From: Planctomycetota bacterium
Lineage (GTDB): Bacteria; Planctomycetota; Planctomycetia; Planctomycetales; Planctomycetaceae
DNA length: 35,540 bases
Reading direction: 5' to 3'
Assembly (NCBI GenBank): GCA_027623235.1
Contig: JAQBVJ010000074.1
Span: 1-35,540 of the forward strand
In this document: one piece after another, positions 21,819-30,815 of the stretch
Layout: each line of letters starts with the position of its first letter
Numbering within the stretch: the first letter of the stretch is position 1
Program-made: the position numbers and the translations under genes
The notes under the pieces: generated by a model
Told to the model about the DNA's origin: nothing
What the model saw: only the letters and a program-made list of their open reading frames with translations
Database searches by the model: none

Positions 21819-24245
21819 ATGGCCGAGTGTCTGTTGATTGTCGCGGCGGGTTTACGTGAATATGGCATCGTGATCACCGTTCAGTGCCCTCATTGTGAGC
21901 AGCTTGTCCGCCGGCCGGCGGAGTCTGTCGGCCGGTACGCGGACTGTCCGGAATGTGGCGAGATGTTTGTCGCTCTCACCGCCGTTTCCGGTGACGCCGT
22001 GTCCGATGACACGCCACCGGGTTCGGCATCGCCAAAGCCGCGGGAGCGGGATTCGGCTGACATTCACATCCCCGTTCCAGCGGGATCCGTCGATGACGAT
22101 TCTGATCGGGACGGAGGCGATCTTGAGATTGAGTTTGCCGAAGCTCCGGCCGGGGAAGACCTCGAATCAGAAGAGTTTTCGTCAGAGTCCTCTGAGTTCA
22201 CCTCGGACCTCGACGTCGACTTTGAGGCAGCCGGCGAAGAGGAACCGGCAGTCGATTTCGCCGGCGTCTTCTCGACAGAATCCAGCGACTCGGAGGACGA
22301 CGACGACGAGCTCGAACAGGGCACGTTGAGTTCCCGTGTTGTCCGCGAGGCACGCCGACTGGTCGCCTCGAAGCACTCGAAATCGGTGCTGGTATCGACG
22401 GCGATGCACGTTGTTCTGCTGCTGTTTCTCGCGGCGTGGATTCTGCCTCAGCTTCCCGCAGCAGACATCACCACGTTGCTCAGCATGGCACCCGAAGCGC
22501 CGCTTGAGGACCTCATCGAAACCGCCGAACTGGATCTCGCCGAGCCGGTTGCCGAGCCTGAAGCGGCACTCGATCTGACGCCGCCACAGCCGTCTCCCGC
22601 CGCGGACGTTCCCGAACTGAACATCAAAGCTCCGGGTCCCGTGGCAGGTGCGGAAACCTCGCCCGAACCTGGCCGCACGGAATCGAAAGCTGCGGCTGAG
22701 AGCGAAACAACCATTCGGCAGCGGGCGGAAACGAAGATCAGTCAGGCCAGCACGGTCGAGGACGCGACGGATGCGATCGTCGCATCGATGCGTGGCAAAC
22801 TGCTGGAACGAGACACGGTGGCCGTGTGGCTGATGGACTGCTCGATCAGCATGAACCAGCAGCGGGAACTGCTCGCCAACCGCGTCAGCGATTTTCTTCA
22901 CGAGGTCGATAAAAACGAAACCGGCGAGTTCCACGAGCTGCTGCACGTCGTCGTGGCGTTCGGGGAGCGAGCGGAAAAAGTCATCGCCACCGGCAGCCCC
23001 ATTCGAGCTCTAACGGCCATGCGTAAGGAGTACGCCGTCGACCCGTCGGGGCTCGAAAATGTGTTCTCAGCCGTCGAGTGGTCGACCGATCAATTCATCG
23101 CGAGAGTCTCGGCCCACCGCGGTAAGCACATCATGTTTGTCATCAGCACGGACGAATCGGGTGACGACTACCTGCGGATGGAAAACGCCATCGCCGCCTG
23201 CCGGAAGTACGGCATCGAAGTCAGCGTGATCGGCCCGTCGGCCGTGCTGGGCCAGATGCAGGGCCACCACGCCTACACGGCGAGCGACAACCGCGTGTAC
23301 TACCTGCCCGTCGTGCGAGGTCCGGACACGGCGTTCCCGCAGCGGCTGCCGCTGCCGTACTGGTTCCGTGGCGTGCCCGCCAACTGGGATGAATCGCGGC
23401 GAGGTCCGTGGCAGGGGAACATTCCAAGCTGGCAGGGCGGTTCGAATATGGACGCGATCCTGTCCGGCTTCGGCCCGTACGCTTTGACGAGGCTCACGCT
23501 GGCGACGGGCGGCGACTACATCGTGTTCGACCGTCCGCGCGACCGCTCGCCGTACCGCTTCGAGCAACTGCGACCGTACCTGCCGGACTATCGATCTCCG
23601 AACGCTATTCAGGAAGACCTCAACAACCATCCGTTGCGGCTGGCTCTGTTGAAGATGGTCAACGAGACGCAACGGCTCAATCTGCAACTGCCGCGGACTG
23701 ACTTCGGCACGCAGTTCGGCGGCTCGTTCTATCTGACGCCGCAGCAGTTCCGAGCTCAACTGGCGGGAGAGCTCAAGACCGAAGTACGGAAGGCTCTGCA
23801 GGGAGCCGCGGCGATCGAGAAGATCCTGAGCAATCTGGATTCGCGAGGCGTCCGCAGCGACTACGAAGAGGAAACCTCTCCACGCTGGCAGGCGTGGCGT
23901 GACCTGACGGTCGGCCGACTGCGAGCCGGTCGAGTCCGCTGTCTGGCGTACGCGGAGATCATTTCAAAACTCAACCTGACCACTCTCAATCCGACAACCA
24001 ATGGCCTGTCGTTCGGGCCGGGTGCCCTGCCCCGCGCCTCAGTCCTGACCGAGGAGTCGGCCTCCGCGCGGGAACTGCTGGACCGCTGCCGCGACACTCA
24101 TCAGGGCACACCCTGGCAGTTCCTCGCCGATCGGGAGCGGGCTCACGATTTTGGCTTCACCCTCCGCGAACGAGCGGTGCCTCCAGCCCAGCGGACGTTC
24201 GGTCCACCCGTGCGGATAAAGACTGTCACGCTGCCGCGACTGTAA
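21819..24245 (+). CDS. Zinc-ribbon, membrane-anchored von Willebrand factor A protein
   Basis: An 808-residue protein. Cys23-Cys26 and Cys43-Cys46 form an N-terminal zinc ribbon (QCPHCEQLVRR…ADCPECGEMF). A long acidic Ser/Asp/Glu-rich region follows (about 65-168), then one membrane helix (about 189-210, SVLVSTAMHVVLLLFLAAWI), a Pro/Ala/Glu-rich linker, and a VWA domain from about 333 with the MIDAS motif DCSISM (Asp340, Ser342, Ser344). The remaining 280 or so residues have no recognised domain. The VWA and tail would lie outside the cytoplasmic membrane and the zinc ribbon inside. A GTG at 21870 (VITVQCPHC) may be the true start, since zinc-ribbon proteins of this kind often begin right at the ribbon. 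Function is unknown. Confidence 0.85.
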   Translation: MAECLLIVAAGLREYGIVITVQCPHCEQLVRRPAESVGRYADCPECGEMFVALTAVSGDAVSDDTPPGSASPKPRERDSADIHIPVPAGSVDDDSDRDGGDLEIEFAEAPAGEDLESEEFSSESSEFTSDLDVDFEAAGEEEPAVDFAGVFSTESSDSEDDDDELEQGTLSSRVVREARRLVASKHSKSVLVSTAMHVVLLLFLAAWILPQLPAADITTLLSMAPEAPLEDLIETAELDLAEPVAEPEAALDLTPPQPSPAADVPELNIKAPGPVAGAETSPEPGRTESKAAAESETTIRQRAETKISQASTVEDATDAIVASMRGKLLERDTVAVWLMDCSISMNQQRELLANRVSDFLHEVDKNETGEFHELLHVVVAFGERAEKVIATGSPIRALTAMRKEYAVDPSGLENVFSAVEWSTDQFIARVSAHRGKHIMFVISTDESGDDYLRMENAIAACRKYGIEVSVIGPSAVLGQMQGHHAYTASDNRVYYLPVVRGPDTAFPQRLPLPYWFRGVPANWDESRRGPWQGNIPSWQGGSNMDAILSGFGPYALTRLTLATGGDYIVFDRPRDRSPYRFEQLRPYLPDYRSPNAIQEDLNNHPLRLALLKMVNETQRLNLQLPRTDFGTQFGGSFYLTPQQFRAQLAGELKTEVRKALQGAAAIEKILSNLDSRGVRSDYEEETSPRWQAWRDLTVGRLRAGRVRCLAYAEIISKLNLTTLNPTTNGLSFGPGALPRASVLTEESASARELLDRCRDTHQGTPWQFLADRERAHDFGFTLRERAVPPAQRTFGPPVRIKTVTLPRL

Positions 24246-24365
24246 ACACCGACCAGGAGCGCTCAGGGAACGAGTCGGAAATAAGTTCCCGATCCTTTCC
24301 AACGTGAAGTGTGAGTTTCGAAGTCGCGTTTTTTACGCCTTCGGCATATTTCTCGAGTAAAAATC

Positions 24366-24402
24366 GCAACTTCAGTGCTACGCGTCGGGTTACTTTTGGG
24401 AA
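24366..24402. repeat. Half copy of the CGCGTCGGGTTAC repeat
   Basis: CGCGTCGGGTTACTT (24381-24395) equals 26315-26329, part of the complete inverted repeat at 26247-26327. Only one arm is present here. It lies in the 184-bp gap between the converging VWA and methyltransferase genes. Confidence 0.5.
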
Positions 24403-24429
24403 GTTTTTTCGGACACGATCTGCTGCCAT

Positions 24430-25152
24430 TCACGCCGCGCGAGGCGGCTCGAACGACAGTTGAATCGGGCAGAAGCGGCAGCACGGGTCGGGCGAGTCGA
24501 TTTCCAGGGCGCCTGTCAGCTGGTCCCATTCCAGGGCGGTCCGTTTCTGAGCGTCGAGCTGAAGCCGGACGAGCTCTGGCTGAAACGTGGCGCCCGATTT
24601 CTGGTTGACCAGGGGCGAGGTCATCACGGTGCCTGGCAACAGGCGAAGCATCTTTGACAGACACCCGGCCTCATGAGGCAGCGGTCCACCGGGGCCGGTC
24701 AGGACGAAGTGCAGCTGGCCGCCGGGGCGGAGACCGCTCAGCAGGCCGGCGGTGGTTCTCAAAGCGGGGCGACGTCGAAGGCTCCTTCGGAAATCGGACG
24801 ATGCCAGTACGACGACGGAATCGAACGGTGAGGCTGTGTCGTCGAAGTGGCTTCTCGGAACGACCCCCGATTGGAATTCGGCTTCGGGGATGAGCCGCGT
24901 CGCACGATCGATCGCCTCGTCGACCTCGTCCACTCCGGTCACCTGAATGCCGAACGGAATGAGTCGCTCAGCCAGCTCGCCATCGCCGCAGCCAACGATG
25001 AGGACTCGCGATCCCGGGCCGAGCCGGCCAGACAGGATCAGCTCGCGCATGAGCGATCGCGAGACGCCCGACGGAGCGGTCGGGTGGCGATCGGGGTGAG
25101 GGTTCCCAGGCAGGGAGAGGATCACTTCTGGTTCCGTTCTTTCGATGTCCAC
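24430..25152 (-). CDS. Class I SAM-dependent methyltransferase, unknown substrate
   Basis: A 240-residue protein with the SAM-binding motif I SRVLIVGCGDGELAERLI (about 48-65), then the acidic motif II region VTGVDEVDEAIDRA, a motif IV-like region FDSVVVLASSDF and LRPGGQLHFVLTGPGG. The C-terminus has CCRFC, perhaps a metal site. No substrate-specific family is evident. It is transcribed towards the VWA gene and away from xseB. Confidence 0.8.
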   Translation of the reverse strand: MDIERTEPEVILSLPGNPHPDRHPTAPSGVSRSLMRELILSGRLGPGSRVLIVGCGDGELAERLIPFGIQVTGVDEVDEAIDRATRLIPEAEFQSGVVPRSHFDDTASPFDSVVVLASSDFRRSLRRRPALRTTAGLLSGLRPGGQLHFVLTGPGGPLPHEAGCLSKMLRLLPGTVMTSPLVNQKSGATFQPELVRLQLDAQKRTALEWDQLTGALEIDSPDPCCRFCPIQLSFEPPRAA

Positions 25153-25185
25153 TTGAGAGTAGAGGCGCCCGACGAAAGTCGTGGC

Positions 25186-25247
25186 GTAAGCTTCCAGCTT
25201 GCGATTCGGCTCGCATTCTCCACGAAAATGGCAAGCTGGAAGCTTAC
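25186..25247. repeat. Inverted repeat GTAAGCTTCCAGCTTGC
   Basis: GTAAGCTTCCAGCTTGC (25186-25202) has a perfect complement at 25231-25247, with a 28-base loop. It lies between the divergent methyltransferase and xseB genes, so it is unlikely to be a terminator; a dispersed MITE/REP-like element is more likely. The rest of the 250-bp gap shows nothing further. Confidence 0.75.
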
Positions 25248-25402
25248 CCCACTTTGCGTTTTGCCTGTTGTCGGGCGCGTCTGAGTAGTTCGTCGCAGAG
25301 TTTCGGGTCAGCCGGTAATCTACGAGGACTTTGAAAAACTGGTCAAGATGCCCTTTCCCGTGTCGAGAATCACGCTTCGCGGGCAGGATTCAGGAGCGAC
25401 GC

Positions 25403-25768
25403 GTGGGAAAAAAGAAGAACGTATCAAAGCCGGCAGAGGACTCGGCGGCCGAACAGTCTGTCGCAGGCTTCGAAGATTCACTGGGTGAGCTTCAGCAGAT
25501 CGTCGCTCGGCTTGAGGACGGATCGCTGCCGCTGGAAGAATCGTTGCTGCAGTTTGAGCAGGGTGTCGGGCTGCTTCGTCAGTGCTACCAGGTGCTCGAA
25601 GCGGCCGAGCAGAGAATCGAGATCCTGACCGGCGCGGGTCGAGACGGGAACCCGCGGACAGCTCCGTTTGATGGGTCAGCGACATTCGACTCGGCGGCCA
25701 CGTTCGAAGCGGCTCGACCTGACGGCGATGACAACCCGAAAACATCCCGAGGGCACTCGCTGTTTTGA
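25403..25768 (+). CDS. xseB: Exodeoxyribonuclease VII small subunit
   Basis: The 121-residue protein contains the short XseB helical hairpin: FEDSLGELQQIVARLEDGSL followed by PLEESLLQFEQGVGLLRQCY and AEQRIEILTG. XseB binds XseA to form the single-strand-specific exonuclease. The GTG at 25403 is preferred: AGGAG ends 6 bp upstream and the product begins MGKKKNVSK. A TTG at 25331 would add 24 residues. An extra tail of about 45 polar residues after the core domain is unusual. xseA is not in the window. The next gene starts 10 bp after the stop. Confidence 0.9.
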   Translation: MGKKKNVSKPAEDSAAEQSVAGFEDSLGELQQIVARLEDGSLPLEESLLQFEQGVGLLRQCYQVLEAAEQRIEILTGAGRDGNPRTAPFDGSATFDSAATFEAARPDGDDNPKTSRGHSLF

Positions 25769-25778
25769 GGAACGCGGA

Positions 25779-26207
25779 ATGACTCATCTCGACGCGGACG
25801 TGCAACGACTGATCGAGCTGGCAACGCAGGCCGCAGAACACGCCTGGTGTCCGTACAGCCGTTTTCGAGTGGGCGCTGCCATCGAGACGGCGGACGGGTC
25901 TGTCTTTTCCGGGTGCAACGTCGAGAACGCTTCGTCCGGACTGACGATCTGTGCCGAACGAAACGCCGTCTTCCAGGCAGTCGCGGCCGGCCACACGAAG
26001 ATTCGCCGCGTCGTCGTGTTCACTCCAACGCCGACGCCGACCGCTCCGTGTGGAGCATGCCGCCAGGTGCTCAGTGAGTTTTCCGACGATACCGAAGTGC
26101 TTTGCGTCTGCCTCGGACCGGACTCGATCTCGACAACTCTGGTTGAGCTGTTGCCAATGCGTTTCGGGCCGGGCGATCTGGATCAAGGCCGCGACTCGTT
26201 AGCCTGA
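25779..26207 (+). CDS. cdd: Cytidine deaminase
   Basis: The 142-residue zinc enzyme of pyrimidine salvage converts cytidine/deoxycytidine to uridine/deoxyuridine. It has the short tetrameric-type layout: YSRFRVGAAIETADG, GCNVENASSGLTICAERNA (Cys58 zinc ligand and Glu60 proton shuttle) and PCGACRQVLSEF (zinc ligands Cys91 and Cys94), ending LLPMRFGPGDL. The ATG at 25779 follows the xseB stop by 10 bp, with a purine-rich GAGGAACGCGGA in between, so the genes are probably co-transcribed. Confidence 0.95.
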   Translation: MTHLDADVQRLIELATQAAEHAWCPYSRFRVGAAIETADGSVFSGCNVENASSGLTICAERNAVFQAVAAGHTKIRRVVVFTPTPTPTAPCGACRQVLSEFSDDTEVLCVCLGPDSISTTLVELLPMRFGPGDLDQGRDSLA

Positions 26208-26246
26208 AGGGACGGCGACGGCCGCTCGCGCGTAACTCCTCAATTC

Positions 26247-26327
26247 GTAACCCGAAGCGTGAGCGAGGGAGGAAGTCGATCGACATGCGCCCTCGCTCAC
26301 GCGTTTTGAAGTTGCGCGTCGGGTTAC
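26247..26327. repeat. Inverted repeat GTAACCCGA…GCGTGAGCGAGGG
   Basis: GTAACCCGA (26247-26255) pairs with TCGGGTTAC (26319-26327), and GCGTGAGCGAGGG (26257-26269) pairs with CCCTCGCTCACGC (26290-26302). It sits in the 245-bp gap between the converging cdd and PDZ-protein genes, where it could act as a bidirectional transcript stop. Its form is that of a dispersed intergenic repeat. Confidence 0.75.
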
Positions 26328-26377
26328 TTGAGCGGGCAGCACGGCGCAAGCCGTCCGACATGAGCACAGTTTCCCAT

Positions 26378-26407
26378 GCAAAACCGGGCGGCCTGCGACG
26401 CTCCGCT
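26378..26407. repeat. Direct repeat unit GCAAAACCGGGCGGC…CTCCGCTAC, copy 1
   Basis: GCAAAACCGGGCGGC followed within about 6 bases by CTCCGCTAC recurs at 31038-31064. Both copies lie a few tens of bases beyond the 3' end of a minus-strand gene. Confidence 0.55.
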
Positions 26408-26452
26408 ACCGTGGTCCGACTTCTTTGACGACCCGTTGATGAATTCCCGCTG

Positions 26453-27556
26453 TCAGTTGCCGAGGTTCCATTTTTCCAGCGTGATCTCCAGCTCGACACG
26501 CATGTTGGCCATCATCGCCAGGGCGGCGAGCGGGTGGAATTCGTCCTCGTCGTGAATCATCTCGACCAGTGCCTGCCTCATCAGGAAGCCGCGGTCGTAG
26601 TCCCGCAGGACGACCAGCTTGACGGTCTCGCCAGGTTGGTGGAGCGTGATGGCTTCGATCAGGTCGTTGGCTCCCAGAATGGGTTTGCCACCAAACGCGA
26701 TGACGATATCGAATCCTCGCAGATCGCCCCGCGCGGCCGCAGAGTTGACCTTCACTTCGCCGATCAGGCATCCCAGCGCGTCGTTTTGCGTGCCGACACC
26801 CAGGAACGCGGCGCCTCTTCGCTGAATCGTCATCTGCGGCAGTTGCTTCTGCAGCTCGGCGATCGACTTTTCGCTCAACTCGTGTCCGTTCAGCAAGTAC
26901 ACGGTGCTCAGCGAGTCGAGACGCGAGACCTGTTCGAGTCCTTTTTCTCCGCCGGTCCAGTCGGGCCCGATCGCGACCGCGTGAACGGCTCCGTGTTCCG
27001 GCAGTCCTGGAGCCCGGTTTCGGCCGAAGAACCGGTCGAACTGAATCTGCCCGCCGAACTCTCGAATCTGCACGACCGCCCGGTCCTGCCGGATCGGGTA
27101 ATGGCGGGTCAACGTTTCCGCGGCCCGCCGCGCGACGCCAGCGTGCTTTGCCGTCTTGAGCTGCAGCAGCCCGGCCTCGGCACCGTCGATCGTCGACCCG
27201 TCCTCACTTTTGTAATGAGCATCGAGGATCGCCACAGCGCGTAGCCCGACCTCGACCGGCCCTTCGGCTGCTGCCTTCGCGACCGCGGCGGCCGCCGCAG
27301 GTCCCGCAGAAGAGAGCTTCTTCGTCGCCGCTTCCCGGTCTTGAAAATTCCGCGATGACAGTTGAGCCACCCACGCTGTGATTTCCTCGGTAGTCGCGGC
27401 CGGAGTCGCTGCGTCCCCGGAATCTGCCCGGTCCGGAATCGCCGGCTTCGCGTCAGTCGGTTCGTCGAGCTTCTTCGGGGGCTCCTCCTGACCGAGCACA
27501 CTCATGGCCAGCAGGAGGGCGATGCTCAATCCGGTCAGGCTGCTTCTGAGTTTCAT
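26453..27556 (-). CDS. Exported PDZ-domain protein
   Basis: A 367-residue protein with an N-terminal Sec signal (MKLRSSLTGLSIALLLAMSVLGQ), a charged linker, an Ala-rich helical region resembling HEAT-type repeats (about 60-150), a leucine-containing segment (LDSLSTVYLLNGHELSEKSI), and a PDZ domain (about 247-318: GAAFLGVGTQNDALGCLIGE, ARGDLRGFDIVIAFGGKPI, TVKLVVLRD). No catalytic Ser-His-Asp triad is present, so it is not a HtrA-type protease. The ATG at 27556 starts the signal peptide; an in-frame start at 27589 would precede it by 11 residues. It is the last gene of the recO-led run and probably acts as a periplasmic scaffold. Confidence 0.85.
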   Translation of the reverse strand: MKLRSSLTGLSIALLLAMSVLGQEEPPKKLDEPTDAKPAIPDRADSGDAATPAATTEEITAWVAQLSSRNFQDREAATKKLSSAGPAAAAAVAKAAAEGPVEVGLRAVAILDAHYKSEDGSTIDGAEAGLLQLKTAKHAGVARRAAETLTRHYPIRQDRAVVQIREFGGQIQFDRFFGRNRAPGLPEHGAVHAVAIGPDWTGGEKGLEQVSRLDSLSTVYLLNGHELSEKSIAELQKQLPQMTIQRRGAAFLGVGTQNDALGCLIGEVKVNSAAARGDLRGFDIVIAFGGKPILGANDLIEAITLHQPGETVKLVVLRDYDRGFLMRQALVEMIHDEDEFHPLAALAMMANMRVELEITLEKWNLGN

Positions 27557-27664
27557 GGCGGATCCGTTTGGTCGACACCGACTCAACACGAAGGAACTGC
27601 GACGTGCCTCAACCCCGGCACGATAACAGAAAAGCCCCCTCGTCTTGAACGCAAAACGGGAACG

Positions 27665-28228
27665 TCACCAGCTGAGTTCCATCAGGTCGACGATACGGCG
27701 GGCGGTTCGCGTGACGACGTCGTTCGTCGCGGTCGCCATCGACTGGCCGACTTCCGGGGCGAAGTCTGATTGCGAGAACAGGTCCACGGAGTCCGCGTCG
27801 ATCGGAATGCCGTCTTCGATGACCCGACCCGTGCGGGTGTCTTCCCACCGGACCTCAACGATCAGCGACAGTTGCAGCTCGCGCGGGTCGTCGAACATCG
27901 TTTCGCCGAGCACGCTTTTCTGCGCGTCGACGATGCGGCCGGTCAGTTTCGTCTGAGCTCCCGGTCCGCGGACGATTCGCATCGTCGTTCGTTTTGCGAC
28001 TTCGCGGTGAACGGCCTCGGTCAGCATCTGCTCGAGGCCGCGTCGGTAAGTGTCGTTCTCGAACGTTGGGATCTCGATCGAGGTGATGGCCGGATCGTGA
28101 GCCGGGCCGACGACGTAACCGCAGCCAGCAAGAGCGAAACTCACGGCGAGAAGGCAGAGCGAAGCCGCAACGAGCCGACTCACCGAAAATCGGTGAACGC
28201 TGAATCGGTTGTGAGTGAGGTGTGGCAT
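27665..28228 (-). CDS. lptE: LptE-like LPS-assembly outer-membrane lipoprotein
   Basis: A 187-residue lipoprotein with a signal ending in lipobox LAGC (Cys36), followed by GYVVGPAHDPAITSIEIPTFENDTYRRGLEQMLTEAVHREV, the typical start of LptE. In Gram-negative bacteria LptE plugs the LptD barrel that inserts lipopolysaccharide in the outer membrane. The remainder (TKLTGRIVDAQKSVLGE, RELQLSLIVEVRWEDTRTG) fits the family. The ATG lies 11 bp after the stop of the tetratricopeptide lipoprotein gene, so the two are co-transcribed. Confidence 0.88.
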   Translation of the reverse strand: MPHLTHNRFSVHRFSVSRLVAASLCLLAVSFALAGCGYVVGPAHDPAITSIEIPTFENDTYRRGLEQMLTEAVHREVAKRTTMRIVRGPGAQTKLTGRIVDAQKSVLGETMFDDPRELQLSLIVEVRWEDTRTGRVIEDGIPIDADSVDLFSQSDFAPEVGQSMATATNDVVTRTARRIVDLMELSW

Positions 28229-28239
28229 GTATCTGACTG

Positions 28240-29757
28240 CTACAGGCGGACTCGGCCAACGGGTGGTGAGGAGCGAGTCGGTTTATCGATGATCGGTTGA
28301 GTGGGTTCAAAGACCGGACCTTCTTCGGGCTGAGCGGCGGGTCGAGCAGGCGACGCCGGCTGACTCTGGAACGGCTGCACCGCGTCGTCCGGATTGCCGA
28401 GAGGTATTCGACTCGGCGGATTCAGGCGACCCGCGGTCGACTGGGGATCGGCCTCACCCAGTTCAACAAGTTTCTGCTGAGCCAATCCGCCGTAGCGTGA
28501 ATTCGGAAATTTCTGCAGCAGTTCGCGGCAGTAAATGGCGACGGCCTTTGGCTTGTTTTTCTTTTCCCAGAACAGGATGCGGTCCCATTCGCGTTTGGCT
28601 CGTTCTTCGTCGATACCTTTCAGCTCGCGGCGCAGCAGGTCGCTGTTTTCGATGCCGGGGAACAGTCGCAGGCTGGACTCTTTCAGACCCTGGGATTCCA
28701 GCAGATTCTGCTCGTCGTAGGACGAACCCCGGTACGACATCAGCTCAACCTGAGACCCGATGACGAATGCGTTTTTCAGGTGAGGGCTCTTCGGGAATTC
28801 CTCGCGAAGAATTTTCAGCAGCCGCGCGGCTTCGCGGTACCGACGGACTCTCAGGTGGTGCGTGGCAGCCAGCATGAGGGCATCGTCGGCGAGCGGTCCG
28901 GTCGGATCGTTCAGCCAGATCGTCTTGAGAGCCTCGACCGCGTGGCCGGACTTGTCGAGAGCCGGTTCGCTGGGATCGGTGAGGTTGGGCAGCCAGCCAA
29001 ACGGTTTCTTCTCCGGCGCCTTCACAGACAGAGACTTGTCGAATTCTCCGTCGAAACTGACCTGCTCAATCTCGCCGGGCGTTGCGAAGTCACTGACGTC
29101 GAGCCAGCGTTGAGCGATGTCGAACAACCGTCGAGCGGACTCGTCCAGGTATCGCGACTGCGGGAATTCTTTAATCAACAGCCGGTACTGATCGTGAGCC
29201 TTGACCAGTCGATTCTGCATGAATTGCGACTCGGCCAGGTAAAAGACTGCTTCCTCACGGACAGGGTCGTAGACCGGGCGTTCTTTGCTTTTGGAGCCGG
29301 AGAACAGTCGAAACTTCTTCGGGTTTCGCTCTGTGGCGACGTCGGCAAACAGTTTGGCCGCGGCGGGATAGTCACGGTTTTCGTACAGCGACTGCGCTCG
29401 GTTCAGCGTGTCGCGGTCAAGCTTGTCCCGGCTGGTGAGCTTCGTCGAAAGGCTCTGTTTCTTCGAATTCTTCGAACTGGAACCGCTTCCGAAGCCCGGC
29501 CAGCGGATCGGATCGCCTTTGCCGAGGATCATTCGATCGAGAAAGCCTGGCTTCTCGTCGTCCGCCGAGGCACCTCGGACCGTGGTCGTCGGTTCGAAGC
29601 TGACCGGTTCTGAGTTGAGCTTCCCGAAGGACAGCCCGCTGCCTGTCGACTGACACCCGGTCAGCGCTGGCAGCAACAGCGCAACCGCCATCGGCGCGAG
29701 TAGAAATCGCGAAGGTCGAGAGCCGCCGAATGAGGCGCGCTGGCTTGAAGAGGTCAT
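28240..29757 (-). CDS. Tetratricopeptide outer-membrane-type lipoprotein (BamD-like repeats)
   Basis: A 505-residue lipoprotein: the signal ends in LTGC (Cys35), a Ser/Gly-rich linker follows, and then TPR units, e.g. AQSLYENRDYPAAAKLFADV, AVFYLAESQFMQNRLVKAHDQYRLLIKEFPQSRYLDES, ALMLAATHHLRVRRYREAARLLKILREEFPKSPHL and AVAIYCRELLQKFPNSRYGG. The KEFPQSRY/KFPNSRY spacing is that of BamD/CpoB-type repeats, which support outer-membrane assembly or envelope coordination. The C-terminus is proline-rich. It is longer than BamD (about 245), so it is not called bamD. The ATG at 29757 heads the signal peptide; the open frame runs on upstream to 30150 without a plausible start. Confidence 0.85.
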   Translation of the reverse strand: MTSSSQRASFGGSRPSRFLLAPMAVALLLPALTGCQSTGSGLSFGKLNSEPVSFEPTTTVRGASADDEKPGFLDRMILGKGDPIRWPGFGSGSSSKNSKKQSLSTKLTSRDKLDRDTLNRAQSLYENRDYPAAAKLFADVATERNPKKFRLFSGSKSKERPVYDPVREEAVFYLAESQFMQNRLVKAHDQYRLLIKEFPQSRYLDESARRLFDIAQRWLDVSDFATPGEIEQVSFDGEFDKSLSVKAPEKKPFGWLPNLTDPSEPALDKSGHAVEALKTIWLNDPTGPLADDALMLAATHHLRVRRYREAARLLKILREEFPKSPHLKNAFVIGSQVELMSYRGSSYDEQNLLESQGLKESSLRLFPGIENSDLLRRELKGIDEERAKREWDRILFWEKKNKPKAVAIYCRELLQKFPNSRYGGLAQQKLVELGEADPQSTAGRLNPPSRIPLGNPDDAVQPFQSQPASPARPAAQPEEGPVFEPTQPIIDKPTRSSPPVGRVRL

Positions 29758-29864
29758 CCTTGACCCGCTTTCGCATGGAATTGAGAGGTGGGAGTGTTGA
29801 GCGGCTTGACCGAAGTAGAAGTGAGACCGAACGGTCGAGTGGTCAGGAAAGGTGTCGCTCGAAG

Positions 29865-30611
29865 TCAGAACTTGAGGTAGCTCAGTGATTTCGGCCGCCG
29901 TCCGAGGATTCCCGAAATGGCCGCCGTCAGTGTGTGTCGCAGTTCTCTCAGTTGTTGGGGTGAGGCGGTCATCCGGCTCGCTGCCGAATCCGAAGCCTCC
30001 GCCAGTCGCCTCAGGATGGCGACCGTTCCTGCCTGAACCTGGTGAGTGGCGTACTCCTGCTTCTGGCAGGAAGGGCACAGAAGTCCGCCTTGAGAAACCC
30101 AGAATGAATATCGGCCGCCGACCGAGATCGACTCGCCGCAGTGAACACACTCGTCAAACGCGGGTAACTGACCATTTTCCCGCAGCAGCGTCAGCTCGAA
30201 TCGCAGCAAAGGAAGCCGGTAATCGCCTTCCGTACTGAACTCGGCCAAAGCCCACCGGGCTGCGTCAAACAGCTCCGGATGCGGGTCGTAATCCTCAGTC
30301 AAACCGGCAAGCAGTTCGGCGACGTAACACCCCGCGTAGAAGCTCTCCATGCTGGCCGGATTCGGGCGAAACCGACGCGTGAGGCGCGCTTCCGTGAGGA
30401 TGTCCAATGCACCACTGGACTTGCGGAGGAAAACTATTCCAACGTCCGCGAGAAGGTCAAGAGCGGATTCGAAGGGCCCCTTGAGCCGTTTCCCGCCCTT
30501 CGCGATGGCCGAAACCTTGCCGAAGTCGCGTGTAAAAAACGTGACAACGCGGCTGGTGTTACTGAAATCGGCGAGGCGAATGATCAGCGCATCGGTCTTC
30601 TGAGCGTCCAC
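29865..30611 (-). CDS. recO: DNA repair protein RecO
   Basis: The 248-residue recombination mediator anneals single strands and helps RecR load RecA at gaps. It begins with a GTG and shows the N-terminal OB-fold (DALIIRLADFSNTSRVVTFFTRDFGKVSAIAKGGKR), the FYAGCYVAELL helix, and a zinc site CVHC…CPSC (Cys155, Cys158, Cys179, Cys182). Length is usual for RecO. It is the first gene of a minus-strand run leading into the tetratricopeptide lipoprotein gene after 107 bp. Confidence 0.93.
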   Translation of the reverse strand: MDAQKTDALIIRLADFSNTSRVVTFFTRDFGKVSAIAKGGKRLKGPFESALDLLADVGIVFLRKSSGALDILTEARLTRRFRPNPASMESFYAGCYVAELLAGLTEDYDPHPELFDAARWALAEFSTEGDYRLPLLRFELTLLRENGQLPAFDECVHCGESISVGGRYSFWVSQGGLLCPSCQKQEYATHQVQAGTVAILRRLAEASDSAASRMTASPQQLRELRHTLTAAISGILGRRPKSLSYLKF

Positions 30612-30815
30612 CCGTCGACTCCGTCCGCGGTGTGTCCCGGCAATTCTGAATGCAAACCGAATCGTAGCAGGCAGAGGCTTTGTAAAGGAGCAGCCGGAAA
30701 CACCCGCCGTTCAGATTGTTTGAGTATTCCCGGCGGAACAAAAAGGGGTCGGGTCTCGTTTAGCCCGCGGATGCGACTGGCTGAGCAATCCGTCTCGCTG
30801 AACTTTGTTCTCTTC

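Noticed and set aside
25186..25247. Strong inverted repeat as a terminator
   Set aside because: It lies between divergent gene starts, where a terminator is not expected.
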